In this document: in pieces, positions 24,937 through 34,200 of the stretch
Position numbering within the stretch: the first letter of the stretch is position 1
Layout of the letters: every line of letters begins with the position of its first letter
DNA from: Planctomycetota bacterium
GTDB lineage: Bacteria; Planctomycetota; Planctomycetia; Gemmatales; Gemmataceae
Direction of reading: 5' to 3'
DNA length: 64,000 bases
Assembly (NCBI GenBank): GCA_016872605.1
Contig: VGZI01000001.1
Coordinates: 62,001 to 126,000 of the forward strand
The notes under the pieces: generated by a model
Database searches by the model: none
What the model was told of the DNA's origin: nothing
The model's input: only the letters and a program-made list of their open reading frames with translations
Made by a program: the position numbers and the translations under genes

Positions 24937-26607
24937 ATGGCAACGGACCGCGAACGGATGAACGACGATGCGACCGTGCTCGACGCCGACGCGCCGAATC
25001 GGCGCGAGAACAAGCCTGACACCGTAGCCAGCCCGGCGTCCGCGCCTCCTTGCCAGATCGTCAAGGGCTCAGGGCAACATTTTAGCGACGAAGTCCACGA
25101 AATCTTGCGCCAGCGGCTTCGCATAGCCTGCTCTATCGCCTTCGCCGGGTTCGCGATCTTCTTCGTTCGCAGCTTTTTCATGCCGGTCAATGTCGGAGGC
25201 CCCGATGCCATCGACAACGCACTGCAAATAGCCGTGGTGGCGATCCTCGGCTTCCTCTGCGCTCTGCTATGGACGACCTATCCGCTAAGCCACGAATGGC
25301 TGCGCACCGCTGAGATTGTCATGTTCGGGTCGATGGCCGTTTACTTCGCCGACCTGCAGTTCCGCGTCTACTATCCTGGCAAGATCGTCGATCTCGCTCG
25401 CCCCGAAGGGGTCGAGCGCATTCTGTCGCTGAACAATACCGCTAACAACATGCGTTGGTTCTTTGTGATCGTGCTGTACGGCATGTTCATTCCCAACACC
25501 TGGCGGCGCTGTGCGCTGGTGGTGGGTTGCCTGGCCTTGATGCCGATCGTCTTGACGTTGGTCTTGTGCTGGAATTGCCCCGTGATGGGACCTTTTGTCG
25601 GCACGCACGTCTTCAGCACGCTGATTGTCATGAGCATGGCGTGTGCCATGGCGATCTTTGGGTCGTATCGCATCAGCGTCCTTCATGAGGAAGCGTATCA
25701 AGCCCGCAAGCTCAATCAGTATCAGCTCCACCGCAAGCTCGGCGCCGGCGGCATGGGCGAAGTCTACCTTGGCGAGCACACACTGCTGAAACGCACCTGC
25801 GCCATCAAGCTGATTCGCCCGGAGCAAGCCGGCGATCCCACGACGCTGTTGCGATTCGAACGCGAAGTCCAGGCGATGGCAACCTTGACCCACCCCAACA
25901 CCGTCGAAATCTACGACTATGGCCACGCCGCCGACGGCACGTTCTATTACGTGATGGAGTATCTTCCCGGACTGAGCCTGCAAGAACTCGTGGATTTGCA
26001 CGGCCCACTTGCGCCGGGACGGGCAATTCATTTTCTGAGGCAAATTTGCGGCGCCCTCAAAGAAGCTCACTCCATCGGCCTGATCCATCGCGATATCAAG
26101 CCGAGCAACGTCATCGCATGTCAGCGCGGCGGCATTCAGGATGTCGCCAAGCTGCTAGACTTCGGCCTGGTGCAGGACATCGGCGGGTTTGCCGCGGGGA
26201 ACGAAAGACTCACGGGCATCGGCGCCATCGTCGGGTCGCCAAACTATTTGTCGCCTGAGCAAGCGATCGGCAAGGGGCAGATTGACTCGCGCACCGACAT
26301 CTACAGCCTGGGCGCCGTCGCCTATTTCCTGGTGACCGGACAGCCGCCTTTTCGCCGCGACACGCCCATGGAGCTGGTGGCGGCCCACATGAAGGATCCG
26401 GCGCCGCCGCCGCGCGAACTTCGCCCGGAGCTGCCGATCGATTTGGAAGAAGTCATCTTGATGTGCTTGCGAAAAAACCCGGACGAGCGTTTTGCCGACA
26501 TGGAAAGCCTCGACCTGGCCCTGGCGGCGTGCGAGTCGGCCAATGACTGGACCGCGGATCGCGCGCGTGACTGGTGGCGCAGCAAGGCGAACACGGTCGC
26601 GGCCTGA
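24937..26607 (+). CDS. Ser/Thr protein kinase with N-terminal multi-helix membrane domain
   Basis: The 556-residue protein has about six membrane helices between residues 61 and 243 (LRIACSIAFAGFAIFFVRSF through FSTLIVMSMACAMAIFG), with both termini probably cytoplasmic. A short linker leads to a Hanks-type kinase at about 262-535: glycine loop KLGAGGMGEVYLGE, Lys291 in CAIKLI, catalytic loop HRDIKPSN (Asp386), DFG at 408-410, and SPNYLSPEQA as the activation/P+1 segment. Most bacterial kinases of this class place the kinase first and the membrane part C-terminal, so the reversed order is notable. ATG 24937 is preferred to the TTG at 24910, which sits directly on the AAGGAG. The phosphorylation targets are unknown. 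Confidence 0.93.
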   Translation: MATDRERMNDDATVLDADAPNRRENKPDTVASPASAPPCQIVKGSGQHFSDEVHEILRQRLRIACSIAFAGFAIFFVRSFFMPVNVGGPDAIDNALQIAVVAILGFLCALLWTTYPLSHEWLRTAEIVMFGSMAVYFADLQFRVYYPGKIVDLARPEGVERILSLNNTANNMRWFFVIVLYGMFIPNTWRRCALVVGCLALMPIVLTLVLCWNCPVMGPFVGTHVFSTLIVMSMACAMAIFGSYRISVLHEEAYQARKLNQYQLHRKLGAGGMGEVYLGEHTLLKRTCAIKLIRPEQAGDPTTLLRFEREVQAMATLTHPNTVEIYDYGHAADGTFYYVMEYLPGLSLQELVDLHGPLAPGRAIHFLRQICGALKEAHSIGLIHRDIKPSNVIACQRGGIQDVAKLLDFGLVQDIGGFAAGNERLTGIGAIVGSPNYLSPEQAIGKGQIDSRTDIYSLGAVAYFLVTGQPPFRRDTPMELVAAHMKDPAPPPRELRPELPIDLEEVILMCLRKNPDERFADMESLDLALAACESANDWTADRARDWWRSKANTVAA

Positions 26608-26706
26608 TTCCAATGCGTCGAGTCGAAAAAAGCGGGCGAAGCTCCCGTTGTGCACCTGCTCACCGCGGTGGATTCGAAAGGCACGCGCCTGGAGCAGGAA
26701 CGTGCG

Positions 26707-27762
26707 TCAGGCCGACGCGTTCTCTACGAACGTCCGCAACGTGATCGTCAGTTCCTCGGCCGTTTCGAGTTGCTGTTGAAACAGATCGTTGACCTCCCAG
26801 CGGTCTTCGGGCTTCAAGAACAACTGGGGCTTGACGTGCTCGTCCGGAGCGATCGGCACGTGCAGCGCCTGCGTCGGCGTGCGCAGAAGCCAACTCTCGT
26901 GTTCGCCGACCCGCAGGAACGACACGGCAAACGGACGGAGCGCATCGACCTGGCCACGAATCAGCGGCCAAAGGCTCATTCCAACCTGCGAACCGCTCGC
27001 CGCGGACTCTCGGGACAGAGCTCCGAGAAAAGTCGGCGCGAGATCAACGTGCTGCGTCAATGCCGCCACACGCGTCCCCGCCTCCGCTCGCCCGGGCAAA
27101 CGCATTAACAACGGTACATGGACCAATTCATCGTGCAATAGGGGCCGCGGCGCGCCGATCATGCCGTGCTCGCCCAGGGGCAACCCCGACCGCGCGGTTA
27201 CGCACACTAGCACGTCCTCGCCGATCCGATCGAGGACGCCGCCGAGTTGAGCGTCGAAGAGTGTCACGACGGCCGCATAGGTGTTCTGGAGCTGCAGGAC
27301 CTCCGCGTCATTGAGTTCCACCAAATCGAACGGCGGATCGGTCCACGGCGATAACCCTTCATCGACATCGTCTTCGTCAAAATAGGCGTCAAGCAACTCG
27401 GCATCGAAACGCCAGGGAGGCAAGAGACTCGGCCCTTCGATCCACAGCCAGGTATCATTTTCGCTCACGATGCGCGACGCATCTTCGCCGAAGGTTGTAA
27501 GCGATTCGCACCGCACAACGCGAGGCACGATCGGCAGCGCCGCCGGCGTCGATCGGCCCGGTGGGGCGTAGCGCCCCGTGCCGACGCTGCGCTCGTGCCA
27601 TGGCGTCGTAGCGTGCAGGTCCGGCTGGTCGACGATGTGCCAATCGAAGACAACGCCTTCCGTTGCCAGTCGATCGAGATTTGGCGTTGCGACCCAGTCG
27701 TTGCCGTAGCAGCCGAGATAGCCCAGGTGCAAGCCGAACGCTTCAATGACGACGATCTTCAT
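26707..27762 (-). CDS. Sulfatase-fold protein lacking the catalytic Cys/Ser
   Basis: The 351-residue protein follows the alkaline phosphatase/sulfatase fold: IVVIEAFGLHLGYLGCYGND, ATPNLDRLATEGVVFDWHIV, LPLGEHGMIG and VPLLMRLPG. In sulfatases a Cys or Ser in C/S-x-P-x-R becomes formylglycine; here that stretch reads HATTPWHERSVGTGRY, with Thr at that place and no Arg two residues after Pro. The first metal-binding Asp is Glu in VVIEAFG. It is thus probably not a sulfatase; it could be a non-catalytic fold or a phosphotransfer relative. The start is ATG 27762 or 27771. The reading frame stays open further upstream, across the divergent SDR gene, but that part is antisense and not coding. Confidence 0.75.
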   Translation of the reverse strand: MKIVVIEAFGLHLGYLGCYGNDWVATPNLDRLATEGVVFDWHIVDQPDLHATTPWHERSVGTGRYAPPGRSTPAALPIVPRVVRCESLTTFGEDASRIVSENDTWLWIEGPSLLPPWRFDAELLDAYFDEDDVDEGLSPWTDPPFDLVELNDAEVLQLQNTYAAVVTLFDAQLGGVLDRIGEDVLVCVTARSGLPLGEHGMIGAPRPLLHDELVHVPLLMRLPGRAEAGTRVAALTQHVDLAPTFLGALSRESAASGSQVGMSLWPLIRGQVDALRPFAVSFLRVGEHESWLLRTPTQALHVPIAPDEHVKPQLFLKPEDRWEVNDLFQQQLETAEELTITLRTFVENASA

Positions 27763-27783
27763 AAAATTCATTCTAAGAGATAG

Positions 27784-27838
27784 GTGGGGCACGTTTTCAA
27801 CGTGCCCCTGTCCCCTTGGCACGTTGAAAACGTGCCTC
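27784..27838. repeat. Palindromic element family D, copy 2
   Basis: GTGGGGCACGTTTTCAACGT and GGCACGTTGAAAACGTGCC; same design as 4797-4862. It fills the gap between the divergent sulfatase-like and SDR genes. Confidence 0.85.
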
Positions 27839-27849
27839 ACGGAGTGCAC

Positions 27850-28596
27850 ATGGATTCGTTTTTTCGATTGGATGGCAAAGTGGCGTTCGTCACCGGCGGC
27901 GGGCAGGGCATCGGCGAAGCGATCTGCCGGCGGCTCGTGTCGGCCGGCGCCAAGGTTGCCGTGTTCGATCGCAATGCTGCGTCGGCGCAGCGCGTCGCAT
28001 TGACAATCGGCGGGCATGCGGTCGCCGGCGATGTGACCAGCGATGCCGACGTCGAAACCGCCGTCGAGGATGTGCGCGAACATCTCGGTCCCGTCGATAT
28101 TCTCGTCAACAACGCCGGCATCACCGGCAAAGCGGGAAAACTCTGGGACCTCACCAAAGACGACTGGGAGATCGTGTTGCGCGTAAACACGATCGGCCCC
28201 GTTCTTTGCTGCAAGGCCGTCATCAACAGCATGCGTCAGCGGCAATATGGCCGCATCGTCAATATCGCTTCCATCGCCGGCAAGGAAGGCAATCCGACGC
28301 TCGGCCCGTATTCCGCCAGCAAGGCAGCCGTGATCTGCTTTACGAAATCGCTGGCCAAAGAGCTGGTCGGGCAGGGCGACATCACGGTCAACGCCGTGTC
28401 GCCGGCGGTCATCGCGACGCCGATTCTCGACGGCGTGCCGCAATCGACGGTCGATTACATGGTGTCGAAGATACCGATGGGCCGCGTGGGCAAGCCGGAG
28501 GAAGTGGCGGCGCTCGTCCATTACCTGGCGAGCGCCGAAGCGAGCTTCACGACCGGGCAGTGCTACGACATCTCAGGCGGAAGGGCGACGTATTAG
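27850..28596 (+). CDS. Short-chain dehydrogenase/reductase (FabG-like)
   Basis: The 248-residue protein is a classical SDR. The nucleotide-binding TGGGQGIG motif starts near residue 15, NNAG occurs in ILVNNAGITG, and the catalytic Ser...Tyr-x-x-x-Lys set is in NIASIAGKEG and YSASKAAVI. Asp39 in AVFDRN after the second strand suggests NAD rather than NADP preference. The closest functional groups are 3-oxoacyl-ACP reductases and sugar or polyol dehydrogenases; context does not decide. GGAG lies 8 bases before ATG 27850. An IS1380-type remnant begins immediately after the stop codon. Confidence 0.92.
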   Translation: MDSFFRLDGKVAFVTGGGQGIGEAICRRLVSAGAKVAVFDRNAASAQRVALTIGGHAVAGDVTSDADVETAVEDVREHLGPVDILVNNAGITGKAGKLWDLTKDDWEIVLRVNTIGPVLCCKAVINSMRQRQYGRIVNIASIAGKEGNPTLGPYSASKAAVICFTKSLAKELVGQGDITVNAVSPAVIATPILDGVPQSTVDYMVSKIPMGRVGKPEEVAALVHYLASAEASFTTGQCYDISGGRATY

Positions 28597-28795
28597 CCCT
28601 CAAATAAGCGACGTCGCGGCGCAATTTAGGCGTTTGTGCCATGGCTCAGCCGGGCGCACCGTCTCCGGGCTGCGGCGGCGGCAGCGGATGGGACTTCGAG
28701 CTGGCGTCGGCGATCGTTCTCTCGCTTTGTGCTCGGTGGCGTGTGGCGTTGCGGGGGATCGGAGCACCCAGACTCCGACTTCGATGGTTGCTGCG

Positions 28796-29222
28796 TCAGC
28801 AATGCAAGACATCGAGCAGACGGAAGAAGATCGGTTGATAGGGGTTGTACGCCAGCACGCGGAAGACGATGCGTCGCGCTTGCTTGACGATCTGGAACGG
28901 CGATCAGCGCGTTGATGAACGTCTTGAACTCGATCTTCAACAGCCACCCATTGTCGGCGCGATATTGGTCGGCTCAGCGGCCGGTCTCGGGCAGCATCAA
29001 GGCGGCCCAGGTTTTCAGGCTCCTGGGCAACGCGGTCATGACCAGGTAGGCCCAGTTGCTCAGCAGCGTATCGACCGGAGTCTGCAAAGGACGAGGCGCA
29101 GGACTTCACCGGTGTTGGCGAGCGTAACGACGAGCGGGTAGTAGCCCCAAGTGCCATCGTAAGCGATGCTGGTTTCGGCTGAGCCCATTTCGTAGGATGG
29201 CGTGCACTCGAAGTCCATTTTT
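28796..29222 (-). pseudogene. IS1380-type transposase remnant
   Basis: Fragments of a DDE transposase are in order but in different frames on the minus strand. AYDGTWGYYPLVVTLANTGE (about 29085-29165) is the block before the catalytic region. After an internal deletion comes NWAYLVMTALPRSLKTWAAL (about 29005-29065). Then KIEFKTFINALIAVP leads, after a one-base shift, into QIVKQARRIVFRVLAYNPYQ and a stop at 28796-28798. The catalytic acidic residues are lost. The outer end of the element may reach 28600, directly after the SDR stop. Confidence 0.8.
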
Positions 29223-29348
29223 GTTGCAGGCGATGAAGGTTTGGCTACCTCATCAGACGCCGCAGAAAGCCAAAGGACTTCGAGTTCTTTTCAAGTAAAG
29301 CCAAGCGAACGCATGCCGCCTCCGCTTGGTTAGGGGGGCAAGGTCACC

Positions 29349-29528
29349 ATGATCGATACCGACGGCTCCACGGACGGCGTCTACTCGATCGAGAACAACA
29401 CCGTCACCCTACGCTTCGGTGAAGGATCTGGAACGCCCGTCTACACCGGCACGATCAGCGGCTCCGAAATGACCGGCACCGCCACGAACGGCAAGAAAAC
29501 GTGGAACTTCTCGCTCGTCAAGCGTTAA
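29349..29528 (+). CDS. Short secreted-protein fragment or small protein, 59 residues
   Basis: The reading frame MIDTDGSTDGVYSIENNTVT continues through LRFGEGSGTPVYTGTISGSE to FSLVKR. Alternating Thr/Gly beta strands with a final WNFSLVKR look like the C-terminal half of a small lipocalin-like beta-barrel of the kind seen in planctomycete secreted proteins. No signal peptide or good ribosome binding site precedes it, so it may be the surviving end of a gene cut by the IS1380-type insertion. A strong terminator follows at 29555. Confidence 0.45.
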   Translation: MIDTDGSTDGVYSIENNTVTLRFGEGSGTPVYTGTISGSEMTGTATNGKKTWNFSLVKR

Positions 29529-29554
29529 TCCGACAGCGTCGCGCTTCTCACCAT

Positions 29555-29581
29555 GCCCGGCCAACTCGGCCGGGCTTTTTT
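29555..29581 (+). terminator. Rho-independent terminator and group II intron target
   Basis: GCCCGGCCAACTCGGCCGGGC followed by TTTTTT is a perfect GC stem with a U-tract. The group II intron 5' end starts at the next base. Group IIC introns are known to insert just 3' of such terminators. Confidence 0.85.
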
Positions 29582-30232
29582 GTGCGCCAGCCATGTTGTG
29601 TCTCAGGAGGTGCAACTCCTCAGCGGGCGGTGATGGCCCGAACCGCAGGGCTAGGCCAGGGTGTCCGTCGCGAGGCGGAATCCGAAGGAGGCCAATGGAC
29701 GGGGACGCCCAATAGCCGTTCCGTAGGCGACGAAGGTAAATCCGGCGAAGCCCGAGCCAAGGACACACAACTTACCCTGGGAGGTTTCCCCGCCTGTCCG
29801 GACGATCCGGTCTACCGTGGCAGCAATGCTGTGGGACAAGGCGAAAGAAGTCAGCCGAGGCCGCAGTAGTTTGCTTGTCCTCACCGAAGCGAGGGGAGAT
29901 TCCGCAAGAGCGGATGAAGGGCTGAATCTACTCTTGCAAGCGACCGTCTGGAACGACTCGATGGACGTGAAGCGACAGCAGGGCAGCTACTACCAGCCCC
30001 TCCTCTTCGGGGAGCAGACGGAGGAGTTGCACCCCGGCTCAACTGGCGACGGCGGGACCGAAGCTGGCGGGTGCGAGGAGTCACAAACGTCTGCGGCGTT
30101 GGGCCATGCACGAGCCTTGCCGGATCGACTGAGGGAGGAGGTGACCCGGACCCAGAACGTGATCGAAGCGATTAATCGTGTGCGGGCGAACAAAGGATCA
30201 GCAGGCGTGGACAGGATGACCGTTGATGACCT
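29582..30232 (+). mobile_element. Truncated group II intron (probably class C)
   Basis: The element starts GTGCGCCAGCC right after a terminator T-tract, fitting the GUGYG 5' end of group II introns. The following 370 bases hold ribozyme domain I-type repeats (CAGGAGGTGCAACTCCTCAG, GGTGATGGCCCGAACCGCAG, GGGGACGCCCAATAGCCG). The reverse transcriptase reading frame starts at 29961 and is cut at 30232. Domains V and VI and the 3' boundary are absent, so it cannot splice or move. Confidence 0.75.
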
Positions 30233-30236
30233 GTAG
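29961..30236 (+). pseudogene. Group II intron reverse transcriptase/maturase, N-terminal fragment
   Basis: Ninety-one residues remain of a protein that normally has 420 or more. The end, RTQNVIEAINRVRANKGSAG followed by VDRMTVDDL, is the RT-0/RT-1 start of intron-encoded proteins. Immediately after GATGACCTG the palindromic element family C begins and supplies the TAG stop. All polymerase motifs, the maturase X domain and any endonuclease are missing. Confidence 0.85.
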
Positions 30237-30284
30237 GGTGTGTGAAACGGACCGCTCAGCGGACGGTGCGTTTCACGCACGCAA
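30233..30284. repeat. Palindromic element family C, copy 2
   Basis: GTAGGGTGTGTGAAACGGAC and GGACGGTGCGTTTCACGCAC. It lies exactly at the truncation point of the intron reverse transcriptase. Confidence 0.85.
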
Positions 30285-30286
30285 CG

Positions 30287-30517
30287 TTAGCCCATCGCTG
30301 CGGCCTCGCAGCCGAAGCGCTCGAGGTATTCCTGCAGTTTTGCGTGACAGCAGGTGCAGCCGTCGCCCGCCCCGGTGTGGTGCGTTAAATCGCGTACGGA
30401 CCGAACTTCGAGCCGAGTGATCATTTGAATCACCTGGGCTTCGGATACGTTGAGGCAACGGCAGACGATCTTGTCGGGGCAGCCGTCGCAGGACTCAGGA
30501 GTAAAGGGCAGGCTCAT
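30287..30517 (-). CDS. Bacterioferritin-associated ferredoxin-like [2Fe-2S] protein
   Basis: The 76-residue protein carries the BFD pattern C-x-C-x(32)-C-x-x-C: Cys19, Cys21, Cys54 and Cys57 in KIVCRCLNVSE and GDGCTCCHAK. Extra Cys10 and Cys13 (ESCDGCPDK) precede it. BFD-like ferredoxins pass electrons to bacterioferritin to release stored iron, or act as modules in nitrite reductases and NifU. Here it stands alone. A 19-bp palindrome resembling a Fur box lies at 30551-30569, 34 bases before the ATG, fitting induction under iron limitation. No Shine-Dalgarno is obvious. Confidence 0.85.
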   Translation of the reverse strand: MSLPFTPESCDGCPDKIVCRCLNVSEAQVIQMITRLEVRSVRDLTHHTGAGDGCTCCHAKLQEYLERFGCEAAAMG

Positions 30518-30550
30518 GGGTGGGATACTCAATCGCTGACACCGCAGCTT

Positions 30551-30569
30551 ATTGAGACTGCATCTCAAT
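30551..30569. promoter_or_regulatory. Fur-box-like operator
   Basis: ATTGAGACTGCATCTCAAT is a perfect 7-bp inverted repeat around a 5-bp centre. Its TTGAGA...TCTCAA arms resemble Fur or related iron-responsive boxes. It is positioned where it would cover the promoter of the bfd-like gene. Confidence 0.55.
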
Positions 30570-30610
30570 TCAATTCTACGCGACACTTCCGGGTTGTCAA
30601 GGCCCAACAC

Positions 30611-30664
30611 CGTAGACCTCAGGCTCCGCGTGAGGAATTCCTCACGCGGAGCGTGAGGTCTACG
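30611..30664. repeat. Palindromic element family F, copy 1 (54-bp near-perfect palindrome)
   Basis: Two 27-base arms, CGTAGACCTCAGGCTCCGCG plus TGAGGAA and its mirror, with one mismatch and no loop. It ends one base before the last codon of the SRPBCC gene. A diverged copy is translated inside the GT4 gene at 54758-54806. Confidence 0.92.
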
Positions 30665-30665
30665 A

Positions 30666-31115
30666 TCACAATTTCGGAGCGAGCTTGTCGGCAACTCCCT
30701 GCCAAACGTCGTCAATGACTTTCTGTGCCGCCCCGCGAATGAGACCGGTCGGAACCAGTTTGAGCAGTCCGCCCAGGCTTTTCACCTCGGCGCGCCAAAC
30801 GATCTTGGTTCCGTGCTCGTGGGCAGTGAGCGTCAACAACGTTTCGACCTCGCTGGATGTGCCGAGGCCGGCGCTCTTCTGCGAGTAGATGAGCGTTTTT
30901 GGCTCGTCGCCGCCGAGAACGTCGATGGTGATGTCGATGCTGCCGCGCATGAAGGAAAAGCCCGGGCGCACGGTGCAGACGGCCTGATCGCGCGTGCCGC
31001 CTTCGTGCGGTGTGCCATCGGGAATGCAAGTCGCGAGAAAGGCGGCGTCACGCAGTTTCGGCCAAAGTTGCTCCGGCAGCAGTCCGACCACCCGTTCCCC
31101 TTCGAATGGCTGCAT
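30666..31115 (-). CDS. SRPBCC (CoxG-like) domain protein
   Basis: The 149-residue protein matches the small START/SRPBCC fold of the carbon monoxide dehydrogenase subunit G type: VVGLLPEQLWPKLRDAAFLA, ATCIPDG, TVRPGFSFMRGSIDITIDVL, ETLLTLTAHEHGTKIVWRAE and a long C-terminal helix. These domains bind hydrophobic ligands; the CoxG name comes from CO dehydrogenase loci, but no such genes are near. GAGGAAG lies 7 bases before ATG 31115. It may be transcribed with the bfd-like gene, though a 54-bp palindrome and the Fur-box-like site lie between. Confidence 0.82.
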   Translation of the reverse strand: MQPFEGERVVGLLPEQLWPKLRDAAFLATCIPDGTPHEGGTRDQAVCTVRPGFSFMRGSIDITIDVLGGDEPKTLIYSQKSAGLGTSSEVETLLTLTAHEHGTKIVWRAEVKSLGGLLKLVPTGLIRGAAQKVIDDVWQGVADKLAPKL

Positions 31116-31253
31116 GGCGCTTCCTCGATGTTGGCCGGGGCGATTCCTACCGTGATTGTATCCGCGGCGCTGGCCGACGGACCATTCCGATTCCTCGTTC
31201 ATCCCTGAGTAATCACCAACAACGCATGGCGTGCTGTCACGTTAGGACCGACG

Positions 31254-34200
31254 CTAACGGCGCGGCGGGCCGTACATCGCGTCGCGCGGGTCGTCGCTGA
31301 CTTGCCAAACTCGCCCGTCACGGCGCAGGTACATGCGCTGTGTGTCCTCCCGGCTCAACGGCCCCGCGCCGATGCGGCCGAACACCGCGATCTGATTGCC
31401 GCTCTCGTCGACGGCACGATCGCGATCGAGCGCTCGGCCCACGGACAGGGCATGGCCTCCGTCGGGAATCGGATAGGTCGCGATCAACTTCGGCGTCGGA
31501 CGCGGACTGAATCCCTGATTGCCCGGCGTGTCGGGACTCGTCAACTGCACGACGCGCAGTCCATTCTTGCCATCCGCAAGATACGCAAATTCGCTTACAT
31601 ACGTGATGCCCAGCTTCACGTCGTGCAGATCGTTGATCGCTCCCCTGGCGTTGTAGACCTGATCGACGCCGAACTGCTCCGGGTTCGTGATGTTGAGGAT
31701 GACCAGTCCGTGCCGGCCCGCCGCGACATAGGCGTACGTGCGAGCCAGATAGATATTGTGCGCCTCGGGCAATGCCAGTCGCGCTCGCAGCACGGGCTTG
31801 GCTAGATTCGTGACGTCCAGCGACGTGACCCCCTCTTCGCTGCACACGAAGGCGTAACGGAACTGCACCTGCACGGCTTTGGCGTTCCGCAGCGGGGTAA
31901 TCGACGTGAGCGTGGGCCGCGTCGGATCATCGATCGACACCACGGCAAGTCCCGCGTCGCAGCAGATGTAGGCGTAGCTTCCGACAATCGTGACGCTGCA
32001 TGCGCCATTCAGCAATCCATTGGGGTTGAATGTGACGTCACGCTTGAGAAAGTTGTTGAGCGGGTTGCCGTCGATCGTCACGCCGACGCCGATCAGGATC
32101 AAGCCCTCGTATTTGTCGGCTACATAGATGTATCCGAACAGCGGGTGGACCTTCGGCTCCCGGTTGTCGGGATTCTGCTTGCGTGTTGGGTCAGGTGCCG
32201 GCGTGCACGGGGCGGCGACGGCGGCGGCGTACTGCGTCTTCACCACAAACCGCTGTCCCATCGGCGACACCGGCGCCGTCGTGATGCGCTCGGAGAACGA
32301 TTTATTATCGATGAACGCAATGTCGAAAACGCGAACGCCTTCCGAGCCGCACGCCGCATACAAATACTCGCCGCGAGCCTGCACTTGCAGTATTTCGGAC
32401 TTGCGGAAGGGCTGCTTCAATCGACCCGCGATGTCGCGCCCTGAATGCTCATGAGCGTGCTTGAGCTTGTAGTGATTGCGCTGATGCTGGCGATAGAAAT
32501 CGGGAAACGCCAGCTCGTGCAGTCGGCTGCCGATGACTGCCTGCGGCTCCTCTTGCTCGGTGACGACAACGCCATGCAGGCCATGGTCCTTGGCGGCGAC
32601 CCAGGCGTAACGGCCCATAAAGTTGACGTAGCCGGTCCCCTGCATCAAAAGCTGCGCCATGATCGCGTTGTTGTCGTTCTTCTTGGACAGATGGCAATCG
32701 GTGCAACTCTTCGTCTCGCTGTGGCCGGGTAAGTTTGCGTGTTCATGGATCGGTCGGCCATTGATGGTGGGCGGGGCGCCGCGCACGGTGTGCGGGACAT
32801 TCGTGCTAAAGGCGATGCCGCTCAGTCCATCGGCGGAGATCGTCTGCTGTTGCACGTAGATCGAATCGCGATTCTGGTTGTAGGACCCGACGTGGATTGC
32901 GCAGGATGACCGGGCCGGGCCGATCTTGTTGCCGGTGACATCGCCGTCACGTGCGAGCATGTAGACGTCGTCGCGCAGAGTCTGGAAGTTGTACGCGACG
33001 TAGTTGCGCTGCACGTCGCCTTCGTTGTGCAGCGCTGGCATCTTCTTGTTTGCTTTTTGAGGCAGATGGCAGCCAAAACAACTCGGATTCCATGCACTGT
33101 GGCAGGCGATACAGCTCATGTTCTGATTGCAGTGCGCGAGTTTAGTTTCGTCCGGACGTCCCTTGGCGTCGAGCGGCACGTCACCCCATTCGAGGCTGCC
33201 GGTTTTGTCGAAGCGCACCGTCTTGGCCAGGCGGGCCTTCTCGTTGTAACGCCGGTGGTTCGGATCGACGACGTCCTTGGTCTGCACGACCTCCCACGAC
33301 AGGTCCGGCTCGACCATCGAGTTCTGAATGAGCTTGTCTCCTTGGCGTTCGAAGCGTCGTTTGCCGAACGGCGTGCGCAACGTGTTCAGATCGCGCCCAC
33401 CGTCCGGATTGTGTTTCGAGGGGTCCGCCGCCGCCGGGCCTGACGTGCGTAAGGTCGCGTGCTTGCTGACGGTTCCGTGGCAGTCAACGCACTGGATCTC
33501 GATGGCGGCGCGGACTTCGCCATAGAGCTTGCCGTTGCCGTGCGAATCCTGCACGAAATGGCAATCGACGCAGTGCATTCCCTTCTCGAGGTGGATGTCC
33601 ATGAGATGCACGGGGGCGCCGTCGCGATTGACGGGCGTCGGCCTCTTCGATCCCTGGCGGTACTGCTCCTTGACATGTTCAGGAATCTTGACGGCGTTCA
33701 TGAGGTGCTGCGTGGTGACGTTCTCGATGGCAACACCGCGATGGTCGAGGAACTTGCCGGCGCGGTCCTTCTTGTACACCGCCTTGAACACCCAGCCATG
33801 GCCATGGAAGTCGGCGAATTGGGTGTGCTTGAGGTGCGGATTGAGGTTGACGACATTCTCCAAGAAGCGAGGATTCGACCACAGCCCGCGCGCCGATGCT
33901 TCATCGGGATTGTTCATCGAAGCCTGCACAAGCTCTTCGGCAGTCAGGTATTTTTGCTTGGTTGGGTACATGTGTTCGCCGTCGGTTTCTTCGTCCCACC
34001 ACATGTAGCCGAGGTAACTGTTCATGACATTAGTTCCGGGATGCACGTGGCACGTGATGCATTGGCTACTCGGAATGGCGCGAGTAAATTTGTGCTGGAT
34101 TGGATGGCCCGGCTCATCGCGCGGGATCGTTGGATCGGGGTTGAAGCTTGTCCCGCGGTTGCCGTACTTCGCGTAAGGGCCGGAATGCACTGGCGACCGA

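Noticed and set aside
27763-28521. N-terminal extension of the sulfatase-like frame across the SDR gene
   Set aside because: The extension is antisense to a clear SDR and lacks sulfatase features; the real start is near 27762.
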